A stretch of DNA of 50,771 nt from Caulobacteraceae bacterium (GTDB lineage: Bacteria; Pseudomonadota; Alphaproteobacteria; Caulobacterales; Caulobacteraceae): NCBI GenBank assembly GCA_027487945.1, contig JAIYCQ010000027.1:1-50771 (forward strand). Reading direction: 5' to 3'. Position 1 is the first letter of the stretch; each line of letters starts with the position of its first letter. The notes under the pieces were generated by a model. It did no database searches. It had not been told where the DNA came from and was given only the letters and a program-made list of their open reading frames with translations. The translations under genes and the position numbers were made by a program. Shown here one piece after another: positions 36,301 to 43,361 of the stretch.

Positions 36301-36602
36301 ATGCGCCGGTGTTCATCGCCTCCTGGCCGACCGGCGAGTTCGGGGGCATGGGCCTGGAGGGCGCGGTGCGCCTCGGCTACTCCAAGGAGCTGGCCGCCGA
36401 GACCGACCCGGAGAAGAACAAGGCGCTGTTCGAGCAGCTGGTCGGCCGCCTCTACGCCGCCGGCAAGGCGACCAGCATGGCCGCCGCGCTGGAGATCGAC
36501 GCCGTCATCGACCCGGCCGAGACTCGGCGCTGGATCGTGCGCGGCCTGGACAGCTGCCCGGCGCGGACCAAGCCGGCGCGGCGATGGGTAGACAGCTGGT
36601 AG
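33324..36602 (+). CDS. Single-chain biotin-dependent acyl-CoA carboxylase
   Basis: A 1092-residue polypeptide carrying all three carboxylase functions. Residues 1-450: biotin carboxylase (RILIANRGEIAIRI, GYGFLSENA, ATP-grasp AVAGGGGRGMRLV, EANARLQVEH). A Ser/Thr/Pro-rich linker lies at about 455-490. Residues about 492-560: biotin carrier domain with biotinyl Lys524 in EAMKMEHV. Residues about 575-1092: carboxyltransferase with both crotonase-like halves (FTVLAGTQGHMNHKKTDRLL, AGRCFAGNAA, then GLIANDPRHLGGAIDCDGAEKAARF, LCDTPGFMVG, RKGYGLGAQAMAGGG). This layout matches the single-chain long-chain acyl-CoA carboxylases described in Mycobacterium avium and some proteobacteria. The acyl-CoA substrate is not decidable. 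GTG start at 33324; divergent from imuA. Confidence 0.9.
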   Translation: MAFKRILIANRGEIAIRIARAAADLGIAGVAVYARDDAAAPHVTAADEAVALKAEGPKAYLDIDGVIAAAKAAKCDAIHPGYGFLSENAAFARACAAAKIVFIGPSPDALEAFGDKAKARAMAAKAKVPVLAGTGPIDLAGARAFFRKNGPMMLKAVAGGGGRGMRLVRTEAEIEFALAACSREALAAFGDGAVYAEWLVEDARHIEVQVAADGRAVVAVGDRDCSVQRRNQKLVEIAPATLPDALRKALHEAAEKLCAAAKYRTLATIEFLVDGKGGFAFIEANARLQVEHTITEEVTGLDLVRVQIELAAGRTLAQVGLTKTPAVQGFAVQARVNLETLTADGGALPGGGLITAYEPPSGPGVRVDGAGYAGYVTSPSYDSLLAKVIVRGATLDQACARTARALAEFRLEGVDSNADLLRVLLAEPMVKAGTATTKFLESNLAGLLGKAGQIQRKTPRVSTTSGETPSNPASSAKAAEIAPPVDDGTVAVTAPLQATVGSVEVAEGDLVRPGQTVAVLEAMKMEHVVTAPEGGRVVRVVADKGVTLLKGAPILVLEPVDVAAGAEAAAAEVDPDHVRPDLQEVIDRHAFTLDANRPEAVAKRRRTGHRTARENLDDLLDPGSFIEYGALTIAAQRRRRTLEDLIKATPADGLIAGIGAVNGHLFTPDRARVAALSYDFTVLAGTQGHMNHKKTDRLLHIVEEQKLPVVWYAEGGGGRPGDTDGTGVAGLDVTTFGKFAALSGEVPKIAIVAGRCFAGNAAIAGLSEIIIATKDSNLGMGGPAMIEGGGLGVFRPDDIGPSEVQWANGVIDILADDEVHATALAKQALSSFQGRVADWSAADQRGLRRSIPENRLRVYDIRPLIETLVDDGSFLELRRGWSPGMITGFVRIEGRPMGLIANDPRHLGGAIDCDGAEKAARFLQLCDAFDLPVVSLCDTPGFMVGPDSEAAGAVRRVSRMFIAGAKLGVPLFTIVLRKGYGLGAQAMAGGGFHAPVFIASWPTGEFGGMGLEGAVRLGYSKELAAETDPEKNKALFEQLVGRLYAAGKATSMAAALEIDAVIDPAETRRWIVRGLDSCPARTKPARRWVDSW

Positions 36603-36675
36603 GGGTGTTCAGCCTGCTTCCGCCAGGACGAGCCGACTTGTAAGGTCGGGATCCTAGTTCGCGGGAGCTTTCCAG

Positions 36676-37227
36676 ATGAAGTCCTATGCCCTCGCCGCCG
36701 CCGCGCTGGCCCTGACCGTCGCCGCCTGCAAGCCGGCTCCGCCTCCCGCGCCGCCGCCGGCCAGCAAGGAAGACGCCGAAGCCTGCTACCGCAGCCGCAA
36801 CTACGGCTGCGCGGCGGTCAACTACTACGGCTACCTTCAGAAGTTCCCGACCGAGACGGATACCCGCGCGATCTACGCCATCACCCTGACCCGGTCGGGG
36901 CAGCACGCCCTCGCCCTGCCCCAGTACGAGCGGGTGATGAAGGAAGGCGTCGGGACCTACGACCTGTTCGCCAGCTACGCCACAAGCCTGGACGCGCTGG
37001 GCAAGGCGGACGAGGCGATCAAGTGGAACCGCAGGACGCTCGAGCTCGTCCCGAGTCTGGTGGACGTGCGCGGTACGCTCGCCCAGCAGCTGGTCAAGCA
37101 GGGCAAGCATGACGAGGCCCTCAAGCTGCTCGAGGACTTCGACGCCTATCTGAAGCGCAACGGCCAGGCCCCGTACTTCGCCGGCCAGATCATGACGATC
37201 CGCGAGGCCAGGGCGGCGGCGGGATAA
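36676..37227 (+). CDS. TPR-repeat lipoprotein
   Basis: A 183-residue exported lipoprotein: signal KSYALAAAALALTVAAC with the lipidated Cys about residue 18, then a Pro/Ala linker (KPAPPPAPPPAS). The mature part is helical with TPR-like pairs: AEACYRSRNYGCAAVNYYGYLQKFP, AIYAITLTRSGQHALALPQYERV, DLFASYATSLDALGKADEAIKWNRRTLELVP and GTLAQQLVKQGKHDEALKLLEDF. TPRs mediate protein-protein contact. No enzyme motif. ATG at 36676 has GGGAG ten bases upstream, 73 bases after the carboxylase. Role unknown; possibly envelope assembly. Confidence 0.85.
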   Translation: MKSYALAAAALALTVAACKPAPPPAPPPASKEDAEACYRSRNYGCAAVNYYGYLQKFPTETDTRAIYAITLTRSGQHALALPQYERVMKEGVGTYDLFASYATSLDALGKADEAIKWNRRTLELVPSLVDVRGTLAQQLVKQGKHDEALKLLEDFDAYLKRNGQAPYFAGQIMTIREARAAAG

Positions 37228-37261
37228 GGGCAGGCCTCAAGCCGTCCCCCGGTCGGCTTCC

Positions 37262-38488
37262 TCAGCCCCGCTCCAGCCTCAACACATCCACCCCATCCCC
37301 GACTTCCGCCGCCTCCGCCCCCGGGAGCCGTCTCAGCAGGGCGTCGGCGGCGGCGAAGACGGTCACCAGCGAGCTGTCCTGATCGGGGAAGGGGGCGGCG
37401 CCGTCGGGGCCGAGGCGGGCCCGCATCCAGTGCTCGCGCGGGCCGTTGGCGGGCAGGGGCGTCGCCAGGGCGGCGCTGTCCATACGGTGTGGCGTGGTCG
37501 CGCCCTGCAGGGCCAGCACCAGCGGCCGCAGGAACAGCTCGGCGCAGACGAAGGCCGAGGCCGGGTTGCCGGGCAGGCCCAGCACCAGTCGTCCGTCGCC
37601 GAGCCGACCGAACCAGGTCGGCTTGCCCGGGCGGACATTGACGGTCTCGACGTCCAGCTCGAGGCCCAGCGTCGCCAGGGCCGGCTTGACCAGGTCGTAG
37701 TCGCCGACCGAGGCGCCGCCGACCGTGACGATCACATCGGCCTCGACGTCGCGAACGGCGGCGGCGATGGCGGCCGCGTCGTCGCCGGTCGGGGCAAGCC
37801 GCGTCGGCGCCGCGTCCCAGCGGGCCAGCATGGCCAGCAGGCCGACGCTGCCCGACTCGTAGATCTGGAATGGCCCGGCGTCAGAGCCGGGCGCGGCCAG
37901 CTCCTCGCCGGTGGCCAGCACCGCCACGCGAGGGCGGCGGGCGACGGCCAGCGTGGCGCGGCCGGCGGCGGCGGCCAGCGACAGGCGCCAGGGATCAAGC
38001 CTGACGCCCGCCTCGAGCAGCACCGCGCCGGCCTGGAAGTCGCCGCCGCGCGGGCGGATGTGGCTGCCGCCGGCGACGGGGCCCAGGCGGACGACGTCCC
38101 CCTCCCGCGTCGCCTCTTCCTGGATCACCACCAGATCGGCGCCGGCCGGCACGGGGGCGCCGGTGAAGATGCGGACGGCCTCGCCCGGCTGAAGGGTCGG
38201 CTCGTGGCCGCGCCCGGCGGCGCTCTCGCCGACGATGCGCAGCGTGGTCGCTTCGCCGACATCGGCGCGGCGCACGGCCCAGCCGTCCATGGCCGAGGTG
38301 TCGAACGGCGGCTGGTCGCGGATGGCCGTCACGGACTCTGCCAGCACGCGGCCGTCGGCCAGGGCCAAGGGAACGGCTTCGGAAGGAAGCGCGGCCGCCC
38401 GCGCAAGGATGCGGGCCCGGGCGTCCTCGACGCTCAGGCCCTTCAGCTTGCGCGCGGGATCAGCCGACGAAGGCGCGTTCGAGGACAT
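37262..38488 (-). CDS. moeA: Molybdopterin molybdenumtransferase MoeA
   Basis: Inserts molybdenum into adenylylated molybdopterin. The 408-residue protein shows the MoeA order: VEDARARILARAA, DQPPFDTSAMDGWAVR (substrate loop), GEAVRIFTGAPVPAGADLVVIQEE, RPRVAVLATGEEL, DVIVTVGGASVGDYD (nucleotide-binding MoCF motif), VRPGKPTWFGRLG and GLPGNPASAFVCAELFLRP. Start at ATG 38488, 29 bases inside the end of fpr; GTG at 38494 also possible. The overlap implies fpr-moeA co-transcription. No other moa/mob gene is in the window. Confidence 0.95.
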   Translation of the reverse strand: MSSNAPSSADPARKLKGLSVEDARARILARAAALPSEAVPLALADGRVLAESVTAIRDQPPFDTSAMDGWAVRRADVGEATTLRIVGESAAGRGHEPTLQPGEAVRIFTGAPVPAGADLVVIQEEATREGDVVRLGPVAGGSHIRPRGGDFQAGAVLLEAGVRLDPWRLSLAAAAGRATLAVARRPRVAVLATGEELAAPGSDAGPFQIYESGSVGLLAMLARWDAAPTRLAPTGDDAAAIAAAVRDVEADVIVTVGGASVGDYDLVKPALATLGLELDVETVNVRPGKPTWFGRLGDGRLVLGLPGNPASAFVCAELFLRPLVLALQGATTPHRMDSAALATPLPANGPREHWMRARLGPDGAAPFPDQDSSLVTVFAAADALLRRLPGAEAAEVGDGVDVLRLERG

Positions 38489-39278
38489 AGTCACCTGGCT
38501 CGGCGTTGGAGCCCTCGACCATGCCGTGAGTCTCGACCAGCGCGCCCATGTCCTTGATGAAGTCCATGCTGCCGCACAGCATGATGCGGTCTTCGGCCGG
38601 GTTGAACTTCTCGCCGTCCAGGCCGAGGTCGCGGAACAGCTGGCCGGACGCGATCAGGTCGGTGAACCGGCCCTGGCGCTCGAACGGCTCGCGGGTGACG
38701 GTCGGGTAGTAGTTCAGCTGGGCTTTCGCCTCGTCGCCGACCAGCGGATCGTCATGGATGCCGGCGGTGAAGAAGTCGCGGTAGGCCAGCTCGCTGACCT
38801 CGCGCACGCCGTGGCAGACATAGACCTGCTCGAACCGGCTGTAGGCGTCCGGGTCGCGGGCCACGGCCAGCCAGGGGGCGAGGCCGGTGCCGGTGCCGAA
38901 CAGGAACAGGCGCTTGCCGCCCTTCAGCGCGTCCAGCACCAGGGTGCCGGTCGGCTTCTTGCCGAGCAGGACGGTGTCACCCTCCTGGATCAGCTGCAGC
39001 CTGCTGGTCAGGGGGCCGTCCTCGACCTTGATCGAGAAGAACTCCAGCTCCTCGGCCCAGGACGGCGAGGCGACCGAGTAGGCGCGCAGGACCGGCTTGG
39101 CGCCGTCAACGCCCGGCAGACCGATCATCACGAATTCGCCGGACCGGAAGCGGAAGCTTTCGGGGCGGGTGATGGCGAAGCTGAACAGCCGGTCGGTCCA
39201 ATGCTTCACCCACAGCACCTTCTCCTCGAAGAAGGGGCTCGCCTTGACCGGCGCGGCCTGAAGGTCGGCTGTCGACAT
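38460..39278 (-). CDS. fpr: Ferredoxin/flavodoxin-NADP+ reductase
   Basis: A 272-residue FAD enzyme that moves electrons between NADPH and ferredoxin or flavodoxin, and could supply Bfd (8183-8368). It has the FAD motif RAYSVASPS, FGTGTGLAPWLAVARDPDAY (NADP-binding G-T-G-x-A-P), QVYVCHGVREVSELAYRDFF and GSMDFIKDM, ending in ERAFVG as in bacterial-type FPRs. ATG at 39278 has GAGGAAA about ten bases upstream; a longer in-frame start at 39326 adds 16 residues of no family character. Upstream the 52-codon small gene is on the same strand, separated by a strong hairpin. Confidence 0.94.
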   Translation of the reverse strand: MSTADLQAAPVKASPFFEEKVLWVKHWTDRLFSFAITRPESFRFRSGEFVMIGLPGVDGAKPVLRAYSVASPSWAEELEFFSIKVEDGPLTSRLQLIQEGDTVLLGKKPTGTLVLDALKGGKRLFLFGTGTGLAPWLAVARDPDAYSRFEQVYVCHGVREVSELAYRDFFTAGIHDDPLVGDEAKAQLNYYPTVTREPFERQGRFTDLIASGQLFRDLGLDGEKFNPAEDRIMLCGSMDFIKDMGALVETHGMVEGSNAEPGDYVLERAFVG

Positions 39279-39388
39279 CGTATTGAATTTCCTCGCGACC
39301 CGCAGGGGGTCGATGCTGATCCTCATGTGATGCGGCGCAGCATCATGTCAACGCGAGGAAGACTGGGGCGGCGTTGAGGGATGCTGGC

Positions 39389-39425
39389 CCTTCTTCCTTC
39401 TCCCGCAATGGGAGAAGGAAGAAGG
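39389..39425. terminator. Strong hairpin downstream of the small 39430-39588 gene
   Basis: A perfect 16-bp stem, CCTTCTTCCTTCTCCC against GGGAGAAGGAAGAAGG, with loop GCAAT. It begins five bases past the stop of the small minus-strand gene, and separates it from fpr. The polypurine/polypyrimidine arms resemble other dispersed elements of the window. Confidence 0.6.
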
Positions 39426-39429
39426 AGCC

Positions 39430-39588
39430 TCAGTTCTCTTCCCCGCTCCCCGGATCGGTCTCCGTCGTTTCCGTCTGGACCGCGCCCTCCGAGCCGGTCG
39501 GTTCGGTGGCGGGACGGGGGGCCTTGCCGTCGCCGGCGGGGCGCAGGTTCTCGTTCCCGGTTTCGCGATTGCCAGGGCGTTCGGGCAT
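39430..39588 (-). CDS. Small disordered hypothetical protein (52 aa)
   Basis: A 52-residue frame with ATG at 39588, AGGGAG eight bases upstream, and a stop followed closely by a strong hairpin. The product is hydrophilic and lacks predicted structure: PERPGNRETGNENLRPAGDG, then KAPRPATEPTG and a Glu/Thr-rich end. Small disordered proteins of this sort are frequently annotated in alphaproteobacteria without known function. The Shine-Dalgarno and terminator support it being real; the composition, rich in codons common to GC-rich noncoding DNA, is a reason for caution. Confidence 0.5.
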   Translation of the reverse strand: MPERPGNRETGNENLRPAGDGKAPRPATEPTGSEGAVQTETTETDPGSGEEN

Positions 39589-39649
39589 GGGAGTCTCCCT
39601 TTCCCGACAAAAACGTCGTGGAAGAGGGTTCGATCCGGCGCCGGCTTGC

Positions 39650-39720
39650 TTGCCCGCCGCCGCTGTCCCTGCTAAACGGCCCGCTTCCGGTGAATTGACA
39701 AGCTGACCGGCGGGTATCAC
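39650..39720 (+). promoter_or_regulatory. Two candidate promoters of tRNA-Trp / secE-nusG
   Basis: One: TTGCCC (39650-39655), 15 bases, GCTAAAC (39671-39677). Two: TTGACA (39695-39700), 12 bases, GGTATCAC (39713-39720). The second would start transcription about 50 bases before the tRNA; the first about 95. Confidence 0.5.
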
Positions 39721-39778
39721 CGCCTACGGTTCGCTGTTCGGTTCACGGGAGGGCATTTGCCCGACAGGGTGGACGTCT

Positions 39779-39854
39779 ACGAGTGTAGCTCAGCTGGTAG
39801 AGCATCGGTCTCCAAAACCGAGGGCCGGGGGTTCGAATCCCTCCACTCGTGCCA
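39779..39854 (+). tRNA. tRNA-Trp (CCA anticodon)
   Basis: A 76-base cloverleaf. Acceptor ACGAGTG (39779-39785) pairs with CACTCGT (39844-39850), discriminator G and an encoded CCA end. D arm contains AGCTCAGCTGGTAGAGC, anticodon stem CGGTC/AACCG-like around CTCCAAA with anticodon CCA, and T arm has GGTTCGAATCC. The tRNA-Trp gene directly before secE-nusG is a conserved arrangement in many proteobacteria. Confidence 0.97.
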
Positions 39855-39921
39855 CCTTCTTCCTATATGCGGGGTGCGATGGTCGCGCTTCGGCCAGTTG
39901 AAAGAGCTTCAGACCCGTACG

Positions 39922-40239
39922 ATGGCCAAGAAAACGGGCAATCTCTCCGCGATGAAACAGCGCGCCGCCAGAAGCGCCGCCGCTGTCGCCGCGCCTGCCG
40001 GTCAGGGCGCCGCCGCCGCGGCCGCCGCCACGCCGAAGAAGCCGTTCAACATCGTGCAGTTCGCCAAGGAGGTCCGCGCCGAAGGCCGCAAGATCACCTG
40101 GACGAGCCGCAAGGAAACCTGGATCACCTCCGTGATGGTCTTCATCATGGTGATCATCGCCGCCCTGTTCTTCTTCGTGGTCGACACGAGCCTGTCGTTC
40201 ATCGTGTCCCAGGTCCTGAAGCTCGCGAACGCCGGATAA
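39922..40239 (+). CDS. secE: Preprotein translocase subunit SecE
   Basis: A 105-residue translocon subunit with one C-terminal transmembrane helix. The core is FAKEVRAEGRKITWTSRKETWITSVMVFIMVIIAALFFFVVDTSLS, with the conserved E-x-x-K-(I/V)-x-W-(P/T)-(S/T)-R-x-E amphipathic helix before the membrane span. An Ala/Gly-rich N-terminal extension (about residues 15-40) precedes it. ATG at 39922 gives MAKKTGN; an internal Met at 39952 is possible. nusG starts three bases after the stop. Transcribed behind tRNA-Trp. Confidence 0.95.
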   Translation: MAKKTGNLSAMKQRAARSAAAVAAPAGQGAAAAAAATPKKPFNIVQFAKEVRAEGRKITWTSRKETWITSVMVFIMVIIAALFFFVVDTSLSFIVSQVLKLANAG

Positions 40240-40242
40240 TCC

Positions 40243-40809
40243 ATGAACGCTCAAGTCGAAGCCCGGCCGTCCAACCCGCGCCACCGTTGGTACATCGTCC
40301 ACGCCTACTCGAACTTCGAGAAGAAGGTGGCCGACCACATCCGTGACCAGGCGAGGGCCCAGGGCCTGGAAGACGCCTTTTCCGAGATCCTCGTGCCGAC
40401 CGAGGAGGTCGTCGAGATCCGCCGCGGCCGCAAGGTCAACGCCGAGCGCAAGTTCCTGCCCGGCTACGTGCTGGTGAAGATGGACCTCAGCGACGAGGCC
40501 TACCACCTGGTCAAGAACACCCCAAAGGTCACCGGCTTCCTCGGTTCGGCCAGCAAGCCGCAGCCGATCTCCGAGAAGGAAGCGGCCCGCATGATCGGCG
40601 TGGTCGAGGAAAGCGTCGAGCGTCCCAAGTCGACCATCCGCTTCGAGATCGGTGAGCAGGTCCGCGTCACCGACGGTCCGTTCGCCAGCTTCAACGGCTC
40701 GGTCGAGCAGGTCGACGAGGCGCGCGAGCGCCTGCACGTCGCCGTCTCGATCTTCGGCCGCGCGACCCCGGTCGAGCTGGAATACAGCCAGGTCGAAAAG
40801 GTCGTCTGA
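40243..40809 (+). CDS. nusG: Transcription termination/antitermination factor NusG
   Basis: A 188-residue RNA-polymerase-associated factor. NGN domain: RWYIVHAYSNFEKKVADHI, EEVVEIRRGRKVNAERKFLPGYVLVKMDL and VKNTPKVTGFLG. KOW domain: EIGEQVRVTDGPFASFNGSVEQVD and LHVAVSIFGRATPVELEYSQVEKV. NusG ties transcription to Rho and to the ribosome. ATG 40243 lies three bases after secE. A strong terminator follows at 40873, so the nusG-rplK link seen in other bacteria is interrupted here. Confidence 0.97.
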   Translation: MNAQVEARPSNPRHRWYIVHAYSNFEKKVADHIRDQARAQGLEDAFSEILVPTEEVVEIRRGRKVNAERKFLPGYVLVKMDLSDEAYHLVKNTPKVTGFLGSASKPQPISEKEAARMIGVVEESVERPKSTIRFEIGEQVRVTDGPFASFNGSVEQVDEARERLHVAVSIFGRATPVELEYSQVEKVV

Positions 40810-40872
40810 CCTTACGCCACCGCCGTCATTCCCGGACCTCTTCCGGGGCCCCGTGAACGCGGAAACATCAGG

Positions 40873-40906
40873 AAGGGCGCGGAGCGATCCGCGCCCTTTT
40901 CCTTTG
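40873..40906 (+). terminator. Intrinsic terminator after nusG
   Basis: AAGGGCGCGGA (40873-40883), loop GCGA, TCCGCGCCCTT (40888-40898), then TTCCTTT: a canonical hairpin with a pyrimidine/T tail. It separates secE-nusG from rplKA. Confidence 0.85.
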
Positions 40907-40962
40907 CCCCCGGCACATGGGTCGTCGCGACGCGCCTGGCGATGACGGAAGAGGGGAAGCGG

Positions 40963-40990
40963 TTGTCCGCCGGGACCTTCTCTGCTAAAC
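40963..40990 (+). promoter_or_regulatory. Candidate sigma-73-type promoter of rplK-rplA
   Basis: TTGTCC (40963-40968), 15-base spacer, GCTAAAC (40984-40990), the same spacing and -10 as upstream of tRNA-Trp. It lies after the nusG terminator and would give a leader of about 95 bases before rplK. Confidence 0.6.
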
Positions 40991-41093
40991 GCGCGCCTCG
41001 CCCAGACGACCGGGCGTCAAATCCGTGGGAGGGGTCTGCCCGCACCACGGCCGCATAGGCGCTTTAGCTAGCGCCGCTTAAACGGAGACAGAG

Positions 41094-41525
41094 ATGGCCA
41101 AGAAGATCCTGGGCTATATCAAACTGCAGGTGAAGGCCGGCTCGGCCACGCCTTCCCCGCCCATCGGCCCGGCTCTGGGTCAGCGCGGCGTCAACATCAT
41201 GGGCTTCTGCAAGGAGTTCAACGCGCGCACCGAGAAGGAAGTGAAAGGCACGCCCCTGCCGACGGTGATCACCGTCTACCAGGACAAGTCCTTCACCTTC
41301 ATCACCAAGACCCCGCCCGCCACCCACTTCATCAAGGAAGCGCTGGGCCTCAAGTCCGGTTCGACCAAGCCGGGCCGCGACAGCGCCGGCACGATCACCC
41401 GCACCCAGCTGCGCGAGATCGCCGAAAGCAAGATGAAGGACCTGAACGCCAACGATATCGACGCCGCTGCCCGCATCATCGAGGGCTCCGCCCGTTCGAT
41501 GGGCCTGCAAGTCGTGGAGGCTTAA
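41094..41525 (+). CDS. rplK: Ribosomal protein uL11
   Basis: A 143-residue protein at the base of the ribosomal stalk, binding 23S rRNA in the GTPase-associated centre. Motifs: [37 protein letters not shown] (N-terminal domain, thiostrepton region prolines) and [15 protein letters not shown]-terminal [13 protein letters not shown] and [18 protein letters not shown] at 41094 has GGAGACAGAG upstream. rplA begins four bases after the stop. In other bacteria L1 represses this pair by binding the leader mRNA. Confidence 0.98.
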   Translation: MAKKILGYIKLQVKAGSATPSPPIGPALGQRGVNIMGFCKEFNARTEKEVKGTPLPTVITVYQDKSFTFITKTPPATHFIKEALGLKSGSTKPGRDSAGTITRTQLREIAESKMKDLNANDIDAAARIIEGSARSMGLQVVEA

Positions 41526-41529
41526 GACC

Positions 41530-42219
41530 ATGCCCAAGCAAGCCAAGCGCATTCAGGCCTGGACCGGCGATCGCGAAGCGACGCACTCGGTCGAGGACGC
41601 CGTGAAGCTGGTCAAGGCCAACGCCAAGGCCAAGTTCGACGAGTCGGTCGAGATCGCCGTCAACCTGGGCGTCGACCCGCGTCACGCCGATCAGCAGGTC
41701 CGCGGCGTGGTCTCGCTGCCTTCGGGCACCGGCCGTGACGTCCGCGTCGCCGTCATCGCCAAGGACGCCAAGGCCGAGGAAGCCCTCGCCGCCGGCGCCG
41801 ACGTGGTGGGCGCCGAGGAGCTGGTCGAGCGCATCCAGGGCGGTTTCATGGACTTCGACCGCGTCATCGCGACGCCGGACATGATGGCCCTCGTCGGTCG
41901 TCTGGGTAAGGTGCTGGGCCCGCGCGGCCTGATGCCCAACCCGCGCGTCGGCACCGTGACCCCGAACGTCGGTCAGGCCGTGAAGGACGCCAAGGGCGGC
42001 GCCATCGAGTTCCGCGTCGAGAAGGCGGGCATCGTCCACGCCGGCATCGGCAAGGTCTCCTTCACCGAGGAAGCTCTGCTGGCCAACGTCCGCGCCCTCG
42101 TGGACGCGCTCAACAAGGCCAAGCCGTCGGGCGCCAAGGGCACCTACGTGAAGCGTATCGCCCTGTCCTCGACCATGGGCCCGGGCTTCAAGGTCGACAC
42201 CGGTTCGGTCAGCGCCTAG
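41530..42219 (+). CDS. rplA: Ribosomal protein uL1
   Basis: A 229-residue protein of the L1 stalk and translational repressor of the rplKA mRNA in E. coli. Recognisable parts: [98 protein letters not shown] and [11 protein letters not shown]. Length and order are standard. It follows rplK by four bases and ends at a strong terminator. Confidence 0.98.
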   Translation: MPKQAKRIQAWTGDREATHSVEDAVKLVKANAKAKFDESVEIAVNLGVDPRHADQQVRGVVSLPSGTGRDVRVAVIAKDAKAEEALAAGADVVGAEELVERIQGGFMDFDRVIATPDMMALVGRLGKVLGPRGLMPNPRVGTVTPNVGQAVKDAKGGAIEFRVEKAGIVHAGIGKVSFTEEALLANVRALVDALNKAKPSGAKGTYVKRIALSSTMGPGFKVDTGSVSA

Positions 42220-42248
42220 GCGCCGGACCTTCGTCGCAAGACAACCGG

Positions 42249-42280
42249 ACGGGCGGGCTCGCAAGGGCCCGCCCGTTTCG
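42249..42280 (+). terminator. Terminator after rplA
   Basis: ACGGGCGGGC (42249-42258), loop TCGCAAGG, GCCCGCCCGT (42267-42276), followed by TTCG. A perfect 10-bp stem, 30 bases past the rplA stop and just before the convergent hypothetical gene's stop. Confidence 0.75.
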
Positions 42281-42290
42281 CGTTTGGGGG

Positions 42291-42563
42291 TCAGTTCGGC
42301 AGCGCCGCGAAATCCTCGCCGGCGCGCAGCTCCACGGCCTTGAACACGGCGCTGGGCGCGACGGCCTTCCAGTAGTCGGCGTCCTCGGCGCGGCCGACGC
42401 CGCTCCGCTCGACACAGCGCAGGCGGCGGGCGGCGGCGATCTGCAGCAGCTGGGCGTGGCGGCCGCGCGGGGTCTGGCGCGGCTCCGGGGCGAGCGGCCG
42501 CAGGTCGCGCGTCTGCGCGGCGGTCCAGGGATCGGGGCTGGTCTGGATGGGGCCCAGCAACAT
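42291..42563 (-). CDS. Hypothetical protein
   Basis: A 90-residue Arg/Ala-rich protein: LLGPIQTSPDPWTAAQTRDL, a basic middle (RQTPRGRHAQLLQIAAARRLRCVERSGVG) and a C terminus AVFKAVELRAGEDFAALPN. I recognise no family. The C-terminal half has mixed hydrophobic/acidic composition that could fold. ATG at 42563 has GGAAAGA nine bases upstream. It converges on rplA across a terminator and is upstream of no obvious partner. The alternative is a chance frame in GC-rich DNA; the neat position between terminator and intergenic space favours a gene weakly. Confidence 0.45.
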   Translation of the reverse strand: MLLGPIQTSPDPWTAAQTRDLRPLAPEPRQTPRGRHAQLLQIAAARRLRCVERSGVGRAEDADYWKAVAPSAVFKAVELRAGEDFAALPN

Positions 42564-42714
42564 GGGCTTGGTCTTTCCGTCAGGCGGGAAGCGGAGGCGT
42601 TCGGCCTCGCCGGTCCGGCAGGCGACCGCTATCCGCGATCACCTCCTAAATGGGACGGGCTGTGGATAGTTCCAGTGTTTCCCAATTAAATCCGTGACAT
42701 GGAGGGTTAACAAC

Positions 42715-43254
42715 TCACGCAGGGGGTTGCTTCACCCGACGGATCATCGCCGTGTCGTAGCCGAGCGCCCGGGCCCGGGCGATGTGGGCCTCGATCACCG
42801 CCTCGCCGGGCGCGGGGTCGCGGCTCAGGATCCACAGATACTGGCCCGACGGCTCGCCGACGATGGCCCAGCTGTAGTCGTCGGCCCGGTCCAGCACCCA
42901 GTAGTCGCCGAAGAAGGGGCCGAAGAAGGAGACCTTCAGCTTTGCGCCGTCGCTGCCCTCGACCACCTTCGCCCGCCCTTCGGCGGCGCGGGCCTTGCCG
43001 TCCGGCGCGCCGTCGCGGCAGGTGTTGAGGACGCTGATCATGCCGTCCGGCCGCTTGCTGTACTGGGCGGTTACGCCCTCGCAGCCCCGCTCGAAGCTGT
43101 TCTCGTAGCGGGCCAGCTCGTACCAGCGGCCAAGGTACTGTTCCAGATCCACAGGCTTGGCCGGCTGCGGTACGGCGGCGTTGCCGCTTGGCCCCGACGC
43201 GCAGCCGGCGAGCGCCAGGGCGAGGATCAGGATGACGGCGCGAAGACTGGACAT
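42715..43254 (-). CDS. blc: Outer-membrane lipocalin Blc
   Basis: A 179-residue lipoprotein: signal SSLRAVILILALALAGC with the lipidated Cys about residue 18, then a short linker and a lipocalin barrel. The first strand has the lipocalin SCR1 motif, YLGRWYELARYENSFERGCEG; later GYWVLD-like FGDYWVLDRADDYSWAIVGEPSGQYLWILSRDP is the SCR2/3 region. Blc-type lipocalins bind lysophospholipids or fatty acids at the outer membrane. ATG at 43254. Divergent from the rplJL leader region. Its insertion, with the hypothetical gene, between rplA and rplJ splits the usual ribosomal block. Confidence 0.92.
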   Translation of the reverse strand: MSSLRAVILILALALAGCASGPSGNAAVPQPAKPVDLEQYLGRWYELARYENSFERGCEGVTAQYSKRPDGMISVLNTCRDGAPDGKARAAEGRAKVVEGSDGAKLKVSFFGPFFGDYWVLDRADDYSWAIVGEPSGQYLWILSRDPAPGEAVIEAHIARARALGYDTAMIRRVKQPPA

Positions 43255-43326
43255 GGGAGATTCCCGGGTGGCTGGGTCAACAACCCTACGCCAAGGCCCG
43301 GCGGGCGGATCAGTTCCGGTCCCGGC

Positions 43327-43355
43327 TTGAGTTTCCCCGCGCCTTGCTCTATACG
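43327..43355 (+). promoter_or_regulatory. Candidate rplJ promoter
   Basis: TTGAGT (43327-43332), 17 bases, TATACG (43350-43355). It would start transcription about 265 bases before rplJ, giving a long leader. Confidence 0.45.
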
Positions 43356-43361
43356 CGCGCT

